Positions 33,972-44,879 of a stretch of 64,000 nucleotides of DNA are shown piece after piece. The translations under genes and the position numbers were made by a program. The stretch is from Stagonosporopsis chrysanthemi. Taxonomy: Eukaryota > Ascomycota > Dothideomycetes > Pleosporales > Didymellaceae. The stretch's first letter is position 1; each line of letters starts with the position of its first letter. The notes below the pieces were generated by a model. The model saw only the letters and a list, made by a program, of their open reading frames with translations. It was not told the DNA's origin and made no database searches. The stretch covers positions 124,001 through 188,000 of the forward strand of contig JAFISE010000030.1 of NCBI GenBank assembly GCA_022560025.1. The letters run 5' to 3'.

Positions 33972-34932
33972 CTTGCTAGATTTGGAGCTTGGGGCTGGAG
34001 AAAGTAGGGAGAAGTGTTGCTGGATATGCGCACAAAGGCTGAGGGGCTAATGTTGTCGTCACAAGTTGGGCTTGTTTGGGCACAGTCAAAAGGTTGTCAT
34101 GCTTGTTGGCGATGGCTGGTGGGGCAATCACGGCACGGAGGTCGGACCGAGTCGCTCCTGCCTACTTTTTCTTGACGCGCTTCTTACCCTCTTCTCAACA
34201 CCACACACAACCGTGGGCGAGCACAAGGTGCTCTGCATATAGGTCACTCGCGCCGTGATTCGCACCGCAGTCCTGTGGATGATCGTTGGAGCCGTCGCTC
34301 CGGCCGACGTTGGAAGCTGTAGGTACAGCACGCATCATGCAGCTCTAATTTTCGAGCGTTCAAGCGTGCGACCTGCTGTTAGATATCCTTTCGTAAGTCC
34401 TACAAGCTCCTTATCCTCGCATTATGATGATCCACTCTTCAAACGATAACTTCCGAGTCAAGAGACGATGAAGTTCAAAAAATTTCAAGCTCAACAGGCT
34501 GATTGCTATTCGCACTTTGCTATTTTCACTTCAAATCATGGCAACATGCGCTGACAATAGTCATAGATCTTGACTGAAGTTGTCGAATCTCTGTGGTTTA
34601 GACCTAGCTTACAATCTATCAATGTTGTCCGAATCCTGATTGCGCTGCCTCAAGTCCTCTGTTGTGCTGTTCCTATGGAGGTGCTCGTTTCTTTTAAGTG
34701 ATCGTTCTTGTGAACAACAGATCCCTAAGTTGGCTACGACTCGCTATTGCCCAACACCCACAACGATCCACCAAATCTGTTTGCACAGAGTGGTATGGTT
34801 TACTGCTCTTTATACTTGAGATTATCAAAACTGGATTTTGGTTGTGTTGCGCAGTAATAGTAGCGCACAGAAGAGTCGGTGAGGGTAGCATGACAATCTG
34901 GTCAGCCAAAAGCAACGAGCTCCTTCGTACAC
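33972..34932. other. Intergenic region, nothing recognised
   Basis: About 960 bp lie between the NTF2 start and the 3' end of the reductase gene. ORFs are short and without motifs. Confidence 0.5.
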
Positions 34933-36016
34933 CTACAAGCCCTTGGCCTGGAAAGACTTGACAGAGTCGACAATCGACTGCTCCAGAGACTTGTACTTCA
35001 GGCCCAGAATCTCAATCGAGCGCTTGTTGTTGTACGTGTATAAACCCTTGTCTGGTGTGCCCTCGGGGTAGTCGCCACCAGGTGTTGAGTCGCTGGGAAG
35101 GTCCTTGTACTGCGGGAAGTTCTTCTTGATGATCTGGGTGATCTCTTTGTTCGAGAAGTAGCCAGCTGTGACGAAGAAGCGCTTGTTCGCGGCCTCTGGC
35201 TTCTCGAAAGCGTTGACGTGTGCCTCAGCGACATCGACTACGTCAACCCAGAGGTGCACGCCAGAGGGAGGGATCTCGTCCTTGAATTTGCCCTGCACGG
35301 CGTTGCGGATGCGCTCGTTTGATGTGTTCAGGTTGTCGAGACTGTCAAGGGCGTGGACGATGGGTCCGAAAACCATCGGCGGATTAATGGTAGAGATAGT
35401 AAAATTGGGCTTCTCCTTCTCGAGGAACTCCCAAGCGGCCTTCTCAGCAAAGGTCTTACTAGCTCGATAGCCCAGCATTGGGTTCTGGGTCGCCTCTTCG
35501 AACGTGATTGGGTTCCAATCAGCCTCTGAGTATTCGTGGCCAGGCCAGAAACCCTTGTCGGCTTGTATGATAGCGGCGAATGAAGACGTGATGACAACAC
35601 GTTTTACTGATGCTGCGTTCTTTGTGATCGATTTCAAGATACCCGTGGTTCCAATGACCGCGGGGTCAATCAGGTCCTGATCTTGTCAGCCGCAGCACTT
35701 ACGTCTCATCACACGCTAGAGAACTCACTTTCTTGACATCGGTAACATTGAAATGGAACGGCGAAGCAGTGTGTAGTACGGCCTCGAATGGTGGGTCGGA
35801 CTTGACAGCTTCGTCAAAAGCACCCTCTTGCGCGATGTCTGGCACAATGGCAAAGCTCAACTTGTCTCCGTACTTGTCACCATACTGCGCCTTGATCTTA
35901 TCGGCCTTTTCCTGCGAGCGGACTGTACCAACGACGGAGTGACCACGCTCCAGAAGAATATCAAGGGTGTGAGCGGCGATGAAGCCACTTGCTCCAGTAA
36001 GCAGAACGCGAGTCAT
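34933..36016 (-). CDS. GRE2-like NAD(P)H-dependent aldehyde/ketone reductase
   Basis: This is an extended short-chain dehydrogenase of the dihydroflavonol-reductase/Gre2 group, which reduces methylglyoxal, isovaleraldehyde and other carbonyls in the cytosol. Two exons on the minus strand (35729-36016 and 34933-35676) with a 52-bp intron (GTGAGT donor, GCTGAC branch) give 343 residues, the size of yeast Gre2. The cofactor motif TGASGFIAAHTLD lies at residues 7-19, and TVRSQEKADK suggests NADPH preference. The catalytic motif is YRASK, with Ser in the preceding VVITSS strand. HTASPF and INPPMVFGP are typical of the group. The physiological substrate cannot be deduced. It is divergent from the MetE-like gene with 925 bp between them. 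Confidence 0.92.
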
Positions 36017-36941
36017 TGTCAGAGTCGCTGTAGGTGCCTGATTCGAGGTGTGTTGTTCTCCGTAATGAAAGGCGGGATCCTGGAGGGTTTTAAAGTCTAG
36101 AAGACGTTTGGTACTTCAATGGTGCGAGATGTTGCCATTTGTATGTATCCCACTTAGCGGGGTAGCTCCCCCCCGAAGCACTCGGAGTTATCCCTTCGCC
36201 GCGGATAATGCAAGTCGTTCATTCGTTGCTTACAGACTGTCCCTGCAATCGGCGTTATGTCCGCGAGAGATCATGCTGTCGTCATCGACAGTGTCCAGCT
36301 TCATGACTTCACGTCTTCATCTCTCGTGCCCGCCCCGTCCTGGGATCTATGGCCGTAGGCTGGCGCAGCTCATGTGCAGCAGTTCCAGATAGATGCGTAG
36401 GCTCTTCTTTTTTTGTGAAAGGTACGTGTACGTAGACGCCGCAACAGAGGAACAAGCGCATCCTGGTAGGCTGTAATGATGCAGTGAGTGGCCTCGGCCT
36501 TGGTAAGGGTAGAGGTTCGCATCAATTGCTCAGCGTTAGGCCTCGGGAATATTGTTGTTAGGCTGGGTGGCTGGATCAGCAAACTTCTAACTCCTACCTG
36601 ACCCGCCCGTCAGCATACCAAAACTTCACCGAGGCGTGCCAGTATTGGCAATGTGGGGCGAAGCTTAATGAGCCAAGGCCCCACCATAGCTCGACTTGCA
36701 AGCATGCGAATCCCACATCCCGCAACGCCGTTGCAGGTTTGTCTTCCAATTGAAGGCCTTCGCGTTCCCGTTCTCTTTGCCCAGGCGCGGCATCCGTATT
36801 TGTACGTCAAGGCTGATGTGCTCCGCGACTCAAGATGACCCTCCGATTCAGGGCGCGGATGCGGGGCTTCCACTCTAGAAGAGGGGCAGCTCTCTTCAAG
36901 TTCAGACATTCCTTTCTTCACCTTAAAAACTGCAATTGAGA
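36017..36941. other. Intergenic divergent region
   Basis: 925 bp lie between the GRE2-like and MetE-like start codons and presumably contain both promoters. I see no convincing ORF. Confidence 0.45.
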
Positions 36942-38260
36942 ATGTCGTCCCTGAAGAGAAGCCCACCTTTCCGCGCCGAACACGTCGGATCCCTGCTGAG
37001 GCCTCAAGAGCTTGTCCAGAAGCGTTACGATGTAGCTGCGGGCAGAGCTCGGCCTGACGAGCTGACGCCGCTGGAGAAGAAGGCAGTCGCAGAGGTCGTC
37101 AAATTTCAGCAAGATTGTGGCTTGAAGGTTGTGTCCAGTGGAGAGTACACGAGGTTGGTCTGGCAATGCCTTGCACTTGCGTTCCTAGCTAATTCTGGTA
37201 AGACACATGTTCTGGGGCACTTTCTTCGAGACCCTGAACGGTATGAAGGAGCTCCAGCTTGGTGTCCTGAAGGGTTACGATGCTAGCATCTTCCGTCCCT
37301 ACGCACCTGATAACAAATCGTTCATGGAAGCCAAGGAGGTTCCCAACCAAGTCACTGTCTGCGTTGCTAAGATCAGCCACCCTGGAAAATCGAGCAACCA
37401 GTACGAAGTCGATCTCATGAAGAGTTTGCTCCCTGAGAGCGAGTGGAAGAACATCAAGATTACTTTGATCTCCCCCAGCTGGTACCATTTCCGTTACTTA
37501 AACGGACGCAGCTTCCCCAAGGAGGTGTATGCGAATGATGAGGAATACTTTGAGGATGTGGCGAAGGCATACCAGGAGGAGCTGAAGATCCTGCACTCGC
37601 AGGGCATCAGGAACATTCAGATAGATGACCCCAACCTGGCTTATTTCTGCTCGAATGACATGTTGGAGGGCTGGGCTGCTGACAAGGAGAACAACAAGAC
37701 AGCCGATGAGATGTTTGATGCTTATGTCAAGTTCTACAACAGATGCTTTGAGCGGCCCTCGGACATGCACCTCGGTATCCATCTCTGCAGAGGCAACTAC
37801 GTAGGCAGTCGTCATTTCTCGGAAGGTGCCTACGATAACATCGCCAAGAAACTATTCCAGGTATGCAAGCTCACAAATGCAAGCAAGGAATCATTACTCA
37901 TTATTGTAGGATCTTAACGTCGACACTTACTACCTCGAATATGACACACCTCGTGCCGGAGGCTTTGAACCGCTTGCGCACCTCCCCAAGAACAAGACTG
38001 TCGTCCTTGGCGTAATCACATCCAAGTTCCCTGAGCTTGAGAACAAGGACGATATGATCGCGCGCGTCAACGAGGCCGCGGACTGGATCGCGAAGGGCAC
38101 CGGCCAGTCCCGCGAGGATGCTATTCAGCAGTGCTGCGTCAGCCCGCAATGTGGATTCGCGTCGCATGCGGAGGGGAACTCGCTGGGATACGAGGACATG
38201 CGTAAAAAGCTGCAGCTCGTGAGGAGTATTGCCGATACTGTGTGGCCCGGCCAGGCATAA
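36942..38260 (+). CDS. Single-domain MetE-like (cobalamin-independent methionine synthase family) methyltransferase
   Basis: Three exons (36942-37153, 37203-37860, 37910-38260; both introns 49 bp) encode 406 residues. The protein matches the C-terminal catalytic barrel of cobalamin-independent methionine synthase and lacks the N-terminal barrel of the full 750-residue enzyme. The zinc ligands can be traced: His264 and Cys266 in GIHLCRGN, Glu300 in YYLEYD and Cys371 in SPQCGF. Other family features are AEHVGSLLRP near the start and QIDDPNLAYF. Such short UROD/MetE-like proteins are common in bacteria, archaea and fungi. Methyl transfer to a thiol is the likely chemistry; the methyl donor and acceptor are unknown. 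Housekeeping methionine synthesis would normally be done by the long enzyme, so a side or salvage role is plausible. Confidence 0.9.
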
Positions 38261-38963
38261 AATTTGTGCAGAGAATTTTGTAGAAGTAGCATGAGGAGCA
38301 TGGCGTGTGAGATTTGTTGCAAATGTGCTGATTCAACATTGGTGCAGTCATAAAAAAATCGACTATCATACTAGTCTGGCATCGTATCACGGCCTCAGTC
38401 CTGCAACACCTGTGTACATTCGAAAGTATTCCGTGCTTGTTGACTAAAGGTGACCGTCAGAACTATGCGGCGTCGGGAGCCACAACTGCAATGCTCAGTC
38501 TCAGCGAGTCTCATCAGAGACTGTCTTGTCGAGCTATTCGCAAGGAGGCCTTGTCACAACTATGTATGACTACAGTTCAACTTCCTGCAATGGTAAGCCA
38601 AGCTTGATTTCTCAGATTTTCCCTTAGCAGGTTAACTCAAAAGTCCCAATCTGGTGGACCACGGGTCTTGAAACCAAGTACTTAGCTTTCAGAGAGTTGC
38701 ATACATATCATGAGACTGATTATTGCCCGGAAGACTGGCTTCAGATAGTCCTGCACCAGCAATTCGTTCCGTCAGATGACAAATCCATCCTTTCTTATAG
38801 AGGTGGATCAGGCGTCCCATATTGGTCAGTGAACTATCACAAAATGTAGTCGATTTCTGGAGACGCTTGTTTAAAAGCGGCATGTCATTCCGGATTTCGA
38901 AGCTCACCAACCACTTATGTGCAGCTTCCATTCCACGTCCTTACACCAACGTCGGCCACAAAA
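38261..38963. other. Intergenic region, nothing recognised
   Basis: About 700 bp hold the 3' flank of the MetE-like gene and the promoter of the racemase-family gene. Short ORFs only. Confidence 0.45.
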
Positions 38964-40061
38964 ATGCATTTCTCTCGCAAAATCGATGTCGTTGGAGTCC
39001 ACGCAGAAGGCGAGGTTGGTGATGTCATCGTCGGCGGCGTCCTGGATGTCCCAGGCGCGACCATGTACGACAAGATGATCTACATGTGGGAGAAGAATGA
39101 CAACATCCGTCAACTCGTGCTCAACGAACCACGCGGCAGGGTTTCAATGTGCACAAACCTTATACTCCCACCTTGCAACCCGAGAGCGGATGCTGGGCTC
39201 ATCATCATGGAGTCCGAGGAATACGTTCCGATGTCTGGATCCAACACGATATGCACCGTCACTGCGCTCTTGGAGACAGGCATGGTCAAGATGGTTGAGC
39301 CGGTTACCGATCTATCGCTGGATACAGCCGCTGGTCTTATCACGGTGAAAGCCGAGTGCTCGAACGGCAAATGCAGGAGTGTGGAATTCGAAAACGCACC
39401 CTCTTTTGTCTTTGGCCTTGACGTCCCTATCAACGTCCCTGACCTAGGTACCATCACTGTGGACATAGCATATGGCGGTATGATATTCGCGTTTGTCGAC
39501 GTGGCATCTGTTGGTCACAACCTTGATGACCACTCCAAGAACGGCGCCGAGCTTGTCAGGCTTGGTGAAAAGATCAAAGCAGCCGTTCGCGAACACATTA
39601 CGCCCGTGCATCCGGAAAACCCAGCCATCCAGGGTGTCAGCAATGTTGTGTTCACAACTGCTATGGTGGTAGAAGAGCGCGGCAAGATCACGAAGAACGC
39701 CACAGTCGTTATGCCCGGGCGTTTCGACAGGAGCCCCTGCGGGACCGGAACGTGCGCGCGCATGGCGGTATTGCATGCTCGTGGGCAATTGGAGGTTGGC
39801 GAGAGCTGGGTGAACAAAAGCCCGATCAATACCGAGTTTGTAGGTCGCATTGCGAGGACTACGAAGGTGGGACAGTATGACGCTGTTGTTCCAATAGTCA
39901 AAGGGCGCGGGTGGATTACAAGTTTCAAGCAGGTTGTACTCGATCCTGAGGACCCGTTCCCTGAGGGATTCCGAGTGGGTGACGCGTGGCTGCCATCTAA
40001 TCCTCGCATCAAAGAGGAGGTACTGAAGGCGTACATGGAAGGCAAGTCAAGTATCAAATAG
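38964..40061 (+). CDS. Proline racemase / hydroxyproline epimerase family protein
   Basis: This single exon encodes 365 residues. The start at 38964 (MHFSRKIDVVGVHAEGEVGDV) matches the usual family N-terminus better than the in-frame ATG 45 bp upstream. The family interconverts proline or hydroxyproline enantiomers or epimers, or dehydrates trans-3-hydroxyproline, through two residues on opposite sides of the substrate. The second catalytic Cys is present (Cys259 in DRSPCGTGT). The first site, usually MCGH, reads MSGSN here, so Ser91 replaces the first Cys. Other family motifs are EPRG, ADAGLIIM, GMIFAFVDV and EFVGRI. By family knowledge, a Ser/Cys pair fits a 4-hydroxyproline 2-epimerase-type or related enzyme better than proline racemase, but the substrate is an inference. 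A secreted GMC oxidoreductase lies downstream. Confidence 0.9.
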   Translation: MHFSRKIDVVGVHAEGEVGDVIVGGVLDVPGATMYDKMIYMWEKNDNIRQLVLNEPRGRVSMCTNLILPPCNPRADAGLIIMESEEYVPMSGSNTICTVTALLETGMVKMVEPVTDLSLDTAAGLITVKAECSNGKCRSVEFENAPSFVFGLDVPINVPDLGTITVDIAYGGMIFAFVDVASVGHNLDDHSKNGAELVRLGEKIKAAVREHITPVHPENPAIQGVSNVVFTTAMVVEERGKITKNATVVMPGRFDRSPCGTGTCARMAVLHARGQLEVGESWVNKSPINTEFVGRIARTTKVGQYDAVVPIVKGRGWITSFKQVVLDPEDPFPEGFRVGDAWLPSNPRIKEEVLKAYMEGKSSIK

Positions 40062-40918
40062 ATCGAGACGGAGCCTGGGTACCTCAGGAAGGGTACCTGA
40101 TGAACCAAGATGTTCCTCTGGTGGCAACCAGTGACCCGGACTTGCAACCTCTCTTTCGGGTTTCATAAGAGTGAAGATTCTTCTGGTCATATGGTCAAAC
40201 ATACAACGAATGCAACCAGCACTGAAACAGACCTTGTAATTTCGAATGGTAGCTATAGTGCGTTCATCCTAGTCGTGTTTTGAAACGCGCCTGCGCTTGC
40301 TTGAGTATTCAATAAATGTCCAGGCTGAACTCCATTCTGTGTAACATGGGTCATCTTTTGTGTCTCATAGCACTTCGTGATTTCTTAAAGCGGTCGGTTG
40401 TGAGAGGCGTTGATGTGGTGATGGTAGGCGGGCTGTACAGCCGTCCTCTCTGATGCTATACATCTTGTGTGTCCTGAACGATACTGATCTCGAGATGAAG
40501 GTACAGGAAAGTCATATTTGACCGTTGTCGCTGTCCTACTGATGACCGCGGTGACAACATGAAGTGGTGACGTCACGTGCACAAGGCTCCCCCCTATATT
40601 AAGTGTCAGATTCACAAAACCTGGTCAGATCTCACTAGGACAATCGGGACTTCTGCAAGATGTGCACTCGATTACCTTACGCGGTTATGCTCCGACTGGA
40701 GGATTGGAACCCCACCTGCAGGCGGTCTGAAGCGCTCACTGATCCTTGTTCCAGATAAACAACCATGCGGCAGACATCCGATTCTGCCCTATGACAAGCT
40801 GCACTGGCGAGCGACTCTGCCGCACTTGATGAGCATGGGTTGATTCAGCCTCTGATATAAGTACAGATGAGCATCGCAATCAGCAACGTTGTCTACCACC
40901 AAATGCCATCCGGACAAC
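40062..40918. other. Intergenic region, nothing recognised
   Basis: These 857 bp lie between the racemase-family gene and the GMC gene. I saw only short ORFs without motifs. Confidence 0.45.
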
Positions 40919-42760
40919 ATGCGCAGCATCCAGACGTTGCTGGTGGGATTGCTACCATTGACAAGCGCGCTGTGCTATGCAGGTCAAGACAATTATGATC
41001 TTGTGCGATTCTATAACCAGCATTGACATGATAATGAATCTGACTGATTTTGGCAGATTGTTGTTGGCGGAGGGACAGCAGGTCTTGTCGTAGCCGCACG
41101 TTTGAGCCAAGAGCTTCCAGATGACTGCATCTTGGTGATCGAAGCTGGTCTGGATGGACGTAACGAAAGCAGGATATATATTCCCGGCCTCAGAGGCTCG
41201 ACTTTCGGATCGGTGTACGATTGGACTTTAACCACAGCCCCGCAGCTTGCTGCAAACAAACGGTCCATAACACACAACCGCGGCAAGGTGCTTGGTGGCT
41301 CCAGTGCCCTGAACCTACTTATCTGGAATCGTGCAAGTAGATACGAGTATGATGCATGGGAAAAGCTCGGTAGCCCCGGATGGAATTGGGATAGCATGTA
41401 CCCTGCTATGCTGCGAGCTGAAAACTTTCAACGTGAAGAGGGTGTAGCACAATACGGGGAAGATGGCGTTGGCTATGGCGGTCCTGTCGAGACAGCACTC
41501 GTTGAGAACCCCCCACCACATGTGCAAGCTTGTATCCCGACGCTGGAGACTCTGGGCCTACAACAAAATCTAGAGTCACTTGATGGCAATAATCTCGGAA
41601 CAATGTACCAGCCGGCCACGCGTCGCCTCTCCAATCACACACGCTCATACTCGGTAGACTATGTCGCAAGGGCTGGGAGTAATCTCATCATCCTGCCAGA
41701 TACGACTGTAAACAAGCTCGAGTTGAACGGGACCACAACAACTGGAGTCGTTTTTGCAACTGGAACAAGAATAAAAGCCAGTAAGGAGGTCATACTGTCC
41801 GCTGGAAGCCTGCTCTCTCCCAAGATACTAGAGCTGTCTGGCATCGGCCGCAAAGAAGTCTTGTCGAAAGCTGGTATTAAACAGGAAATCGATCTGCCAG
41901 GTGTAGGGGAGAACCTTCAGGATCACCTCCGTATCCAGACGACCTACGAGCTACAGCCAAACATCACTGGCCTGGACATCCTGCGCTACAACCAGACCCG
42001 TGCCGCAATCGAACTGGATCTCTGGAAACAAGGACAAACCTCTCTCTACCAATACAGCGGCAGCTGCTACGGCTTCCTGAAATGGCACCAAGCAGCCAAC
42101 AACCACACCTCCCTCCTCGATCTCGCAAAATCCGTCGCCAACCCCTCCAACCCCATCGACCGCATGAAGCTCTCCATGCTCTCATCCGCCACGTCCCGCG
42201 CCCCAGACCTCCAGGTCGTCTTCGGCGACGGCTACATCGGCACACGCGGATACCCAGCCAACACGACCTCAGGCTACGGCAAGAAATACGCAACCTTGCT
42301 CGCAGGCGTTATGCACCCTTTCGCACGGGGCTCAGTCCATATCCGCAGCGCCAACGCCACCGCGCCACCCCTCATCGACCCCAAGTACATCAGCAACGCA
42401 TTCGACCTCGAAGCCACCAAGCAGGCAGCCAAGTATCTGCGCAAGATGGGCACGACGAGTCCGTTCAAAGAGCTGTGGGTTAGGGAATATGATCCTGGGC
42501 TTGACACTCAGACGGATGAGCAGTGGGAGGCGTATGTGCGGGAAAACGTGAGCACGTTCTATCATCCGCTGGGGACGTGTGCGATGTTGCCGAAGGAGGA
42601 TGGTGGGGTTGTTGATCCTGAGTTGAGGGTGTATGGGTTAAGGAATCTCAGGGTCGTGGATGCGAGTGTGATCCCGATCATGATCAGTGCTAATATCCAG
42701 ACGGCTGTGTATGGGATTGCGGAGAGGGCTGCTAAGATCATCGCGGAGGAGTATCGTTAG
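40919..42760 (+). CDS. Secreted GMC-family FAD oxidoreductase
   Basis: Two exons (40919-41002 and 41057-42760) encode 595 residues. Exon 1 supplies a signal peptide (MRSIQTLLVGLLPLTSALCYA) and NYDL, which splicing joins to IVVGGGTAGLVVAARL, the dinucleotide-binding motif. GMC enzymes oxidise alcohols or sugars and pass electrons to O2 or quinones. Further signatures are NRGKVLGGSSALN (GMC signature 1), the AGSLLSPKILELSGIG element (GMC signature 2), GVGENLQDH and the active-site region TFYHPLGTCAML with His531. The second catalytic position, 43 residues later, is Asn574 (SANIQTAVYG) instead of the His found in glucose and aryl-alcohol oxidases. Several N-x-S/T sites fit secretion. The substrate cannot be assigned; an aryl-alcohol-oxidase or dehydrogenase-like role is possible. 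Confidence 0.93.
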
Positions 42761-42770
42761 AGAATATACC

Positions 42771-42802
42771 CCCACCTGTGCTCTAGGCTAAGCAGGTGTG
42801 GG
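42771..42802 (+). terminator. Possible 3'-UTR hairpin after the GMC gene
   Basis: CACCTG (42773) and CAGGTG (42793) form a 6-bp stem that extends imperfectly on both sides, about 10 bp after the stop codon. Fungal transcription does not end by hairpin alone, so this is only a structural remark. Confidence 0.25.
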
Positions 42803-43194
42803 CACCATGTCGTTCACTCGCACTACATTCATTTTCAAATCGTTGCTTGCGTCGGTCGTGCCAATCGTCCTTAATAATTAATCTTGAATTCTCATGTACT
42901 TGGCATTGATTCGATGTATACGCCGAATATGTCAAGAGCCATCTCAGGACAGATCTAACAAACCCATGTGCAGTGATTTTGACCTGTCCTTACATCTCAA
43001 GAGCATAACAGGTATTCTCCACATTACACCAAAACGTCGTCTCATTGCGCTAGAAAGAGGAGACGCTCAAGACCCTCAAAGCATACAGCCTAAACCCTTA
43101 TGCCATAAAGATGCGGAAGGCCAACCATGCGACACATATACAGAATCAATAAAACGACATACTCAAGATTGAATGTTCACATTGCTTTCACACC
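42803..43194. other. Convergent 3' intergenic region
   Basis: This is the 3' flank shared by the GMC and glutaminyl-cyclase genes. It holds AATAATTAAT and CAATAAAACG words compatible with polyadenylation. No ORF of interest. Confidence 0.4.
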
Positions 43195-44393
43195 TTACCC
43201 TTCCAACAGACTTCCACCCCCCGTCCCCACCTCATCCCCATCCCAAACCTCCATCATATCCAACCACTCCAGCACAAACCCAGCCACAATCTTCGCCCAG
43301 TCCTTCACCGTCTTGTCATCCAAATGCGCCCCATCGTCCTGCATCGTATGCCACACTCTCGGAAACGGGCTGGGAATCACATGCAAGACCTCCACGCCCT
43401 GAGCGATAAACGGCAAGTGGTCGTCCGATATGCCGCCAAAACTTGACATTGTCATGTTGACGTCGGGCAGGAAGGGACTATTCGGCTGAGACTCGAGGAG
43501 GTTGAGGGAACGCAAGCGCGTTTCCATGGAAGAGAGGTGTTTGTAGGCCCAGTGCGTGGTGGGGAAGTAGGAGGGGACCCTGGGGGAGTCGGAGCCGAGG
43601 AGGTCGAGCAGCATGAAGAGGCTTATTTGCGAGAGGGGCGTGCGGTATTGGTAGAATTTGGAGGAAGGAGGGTTGCGTATGCCTGACCATTCGTTTGCGA
43701 GGCTCCTGGGTACGATTAGCTGGCGTCCTTGGGTCTCTGGGGCGAAGTATGTGGATTGGGTCGAGTTACGTACCGTGCGCCGTAAAGTGAATCCGTGTCC
43801 GTCCAAGACTTGAACGCTTCCTCTCCGTCCAGCAACAGTATCTGGATCCCCATGTCCATTTCCACCGTGCCGCCCTCCTCCAGGGCTTGCATCTCATCGT
43901 ACATGCGCTGCACATACCCGTCCACGACCTTCGCGACCCACATCAGCATCGCACAGGGCGCTGCCGAGTCCGTCGCGCCAATGAATCCCTCCGGGCTGAT
44001 CTTGCTATCATAATGTGCCACGAGCGTGAGCAAATTGGCTTGTCCCGGCTTCACCCACGGGGGTTCGCGCTTGAAGATTAGGTTCTGGAAGGGCAGTTCT
44101 GTGCGCCCGGACGTCGGCGTCGTCGCCGTGCTGTTCTGCCACGATATCTCCCATTTAGGCAGCTCGCGCTTGAAGTAGGAAACAAAGTGCTGTTGCGCAT
44201 TTGTCTGGCCAGGCATGCCTGGAACGCGAGGAATGAGGATGGGGGCGAGGAGTGCGCCGGACTCGTGGTTGAAGAGGTCGCCAGGCGAGGGGATAGCTTT
44301 CAGGAAGCTGTCGGATAGCGGCTTGTAGGCATGTGTTGTGGACGCGCAGAGGTACGTCAGGGCCGCAAGGGAGGACGGGAGTGCGAACAGCAT
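43195..44393 (-). CDS. Secreted glutaminyl-peptide cyclotransferase (M28 family)
   Basis: Glutaminyl cyclase turns N-terminal glutamine (or glutamate) of peptides into pyroglutamate. Two exons on the minus strand (43774-44393 and 43195-43705, 68-bp intron) encode 376 residues. I start at 44393 rather than the upstream ATG at 44429 because MLFALPSSLAALTYLCASTTHA is a good signal peptide at that position. The zinc and catalytic residues of the animal enzyme can all be matched: Asp142 in GATDSAAP, Glu191-Glu192 in LLDGEEAF, Asp241 in LLDLLGSDS, Asp301 in GISDDHLPF and His326 in PRVWHTMQDD. HYDSK precedes the first ligand. Length and motif order favour a cyclase over an aminopeptidase. Likely function: maturation or protection of secreted proteins. 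Confidence 0.92.
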
Positions 44394-44879
44394 CTTGTGA
44401 ACACTTTTTAGAGGCGTGGAACGCGCCAATTGTAGTGTTGGGTTGTGTCGGGTGGTGTTGATGCTATCTCATGTTCGTGGAAGGTGGTGAATATACTTGA
44501 ATAGCTGGCCAGTCGCGACAGTAAATGTTAAAGCCCCTGGTTCAGCGCGGACTCGATTGAAACCGAGAAAGCATCGTCCCTTGCTTCCTTAGGCAGGAGC
44601 GATGTCTTTACTAGTGCCGTGCTTGCCGAACGCAGTTGGTGTTGGTCTTTGTTTTGAGCGTTTCATGTTCCGAGGTGTGAAGCTCCCAGGCGATGCACGT
44701 GATTTTTCTCTTTCATCTTATCTGATCTGATTTCGGATGAGGCGGAGGATCTAACGCAACTAGTGAAGGGACTCCACTCTTCCTGATGACGTCGTATGCT
44801 GCAACGAGCACGAGCATAGAGAGGTGGTGGCTCTTCAAGCTACGTCGTCTCTGGTTCTACTTCAACCACGCTCGAGTAT
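44394..44879. other. Intergenic region
   Basis: This is the 5' side of the glutaminyl cyclase and the 3' flank of the hydratase gene. Nothing else is recognised. Confidence 0.4.

Noticed and set aside
36942..42760. A dedicated catabolic gene cluster (MetE-like, racemase-family, GMC genes)
   Set aside because: The three genes are adjacent and on one strand, but have separate 0.7-0.9 kb intergenic regions and no shared regulator or transporter, so clustering may be coincidental.
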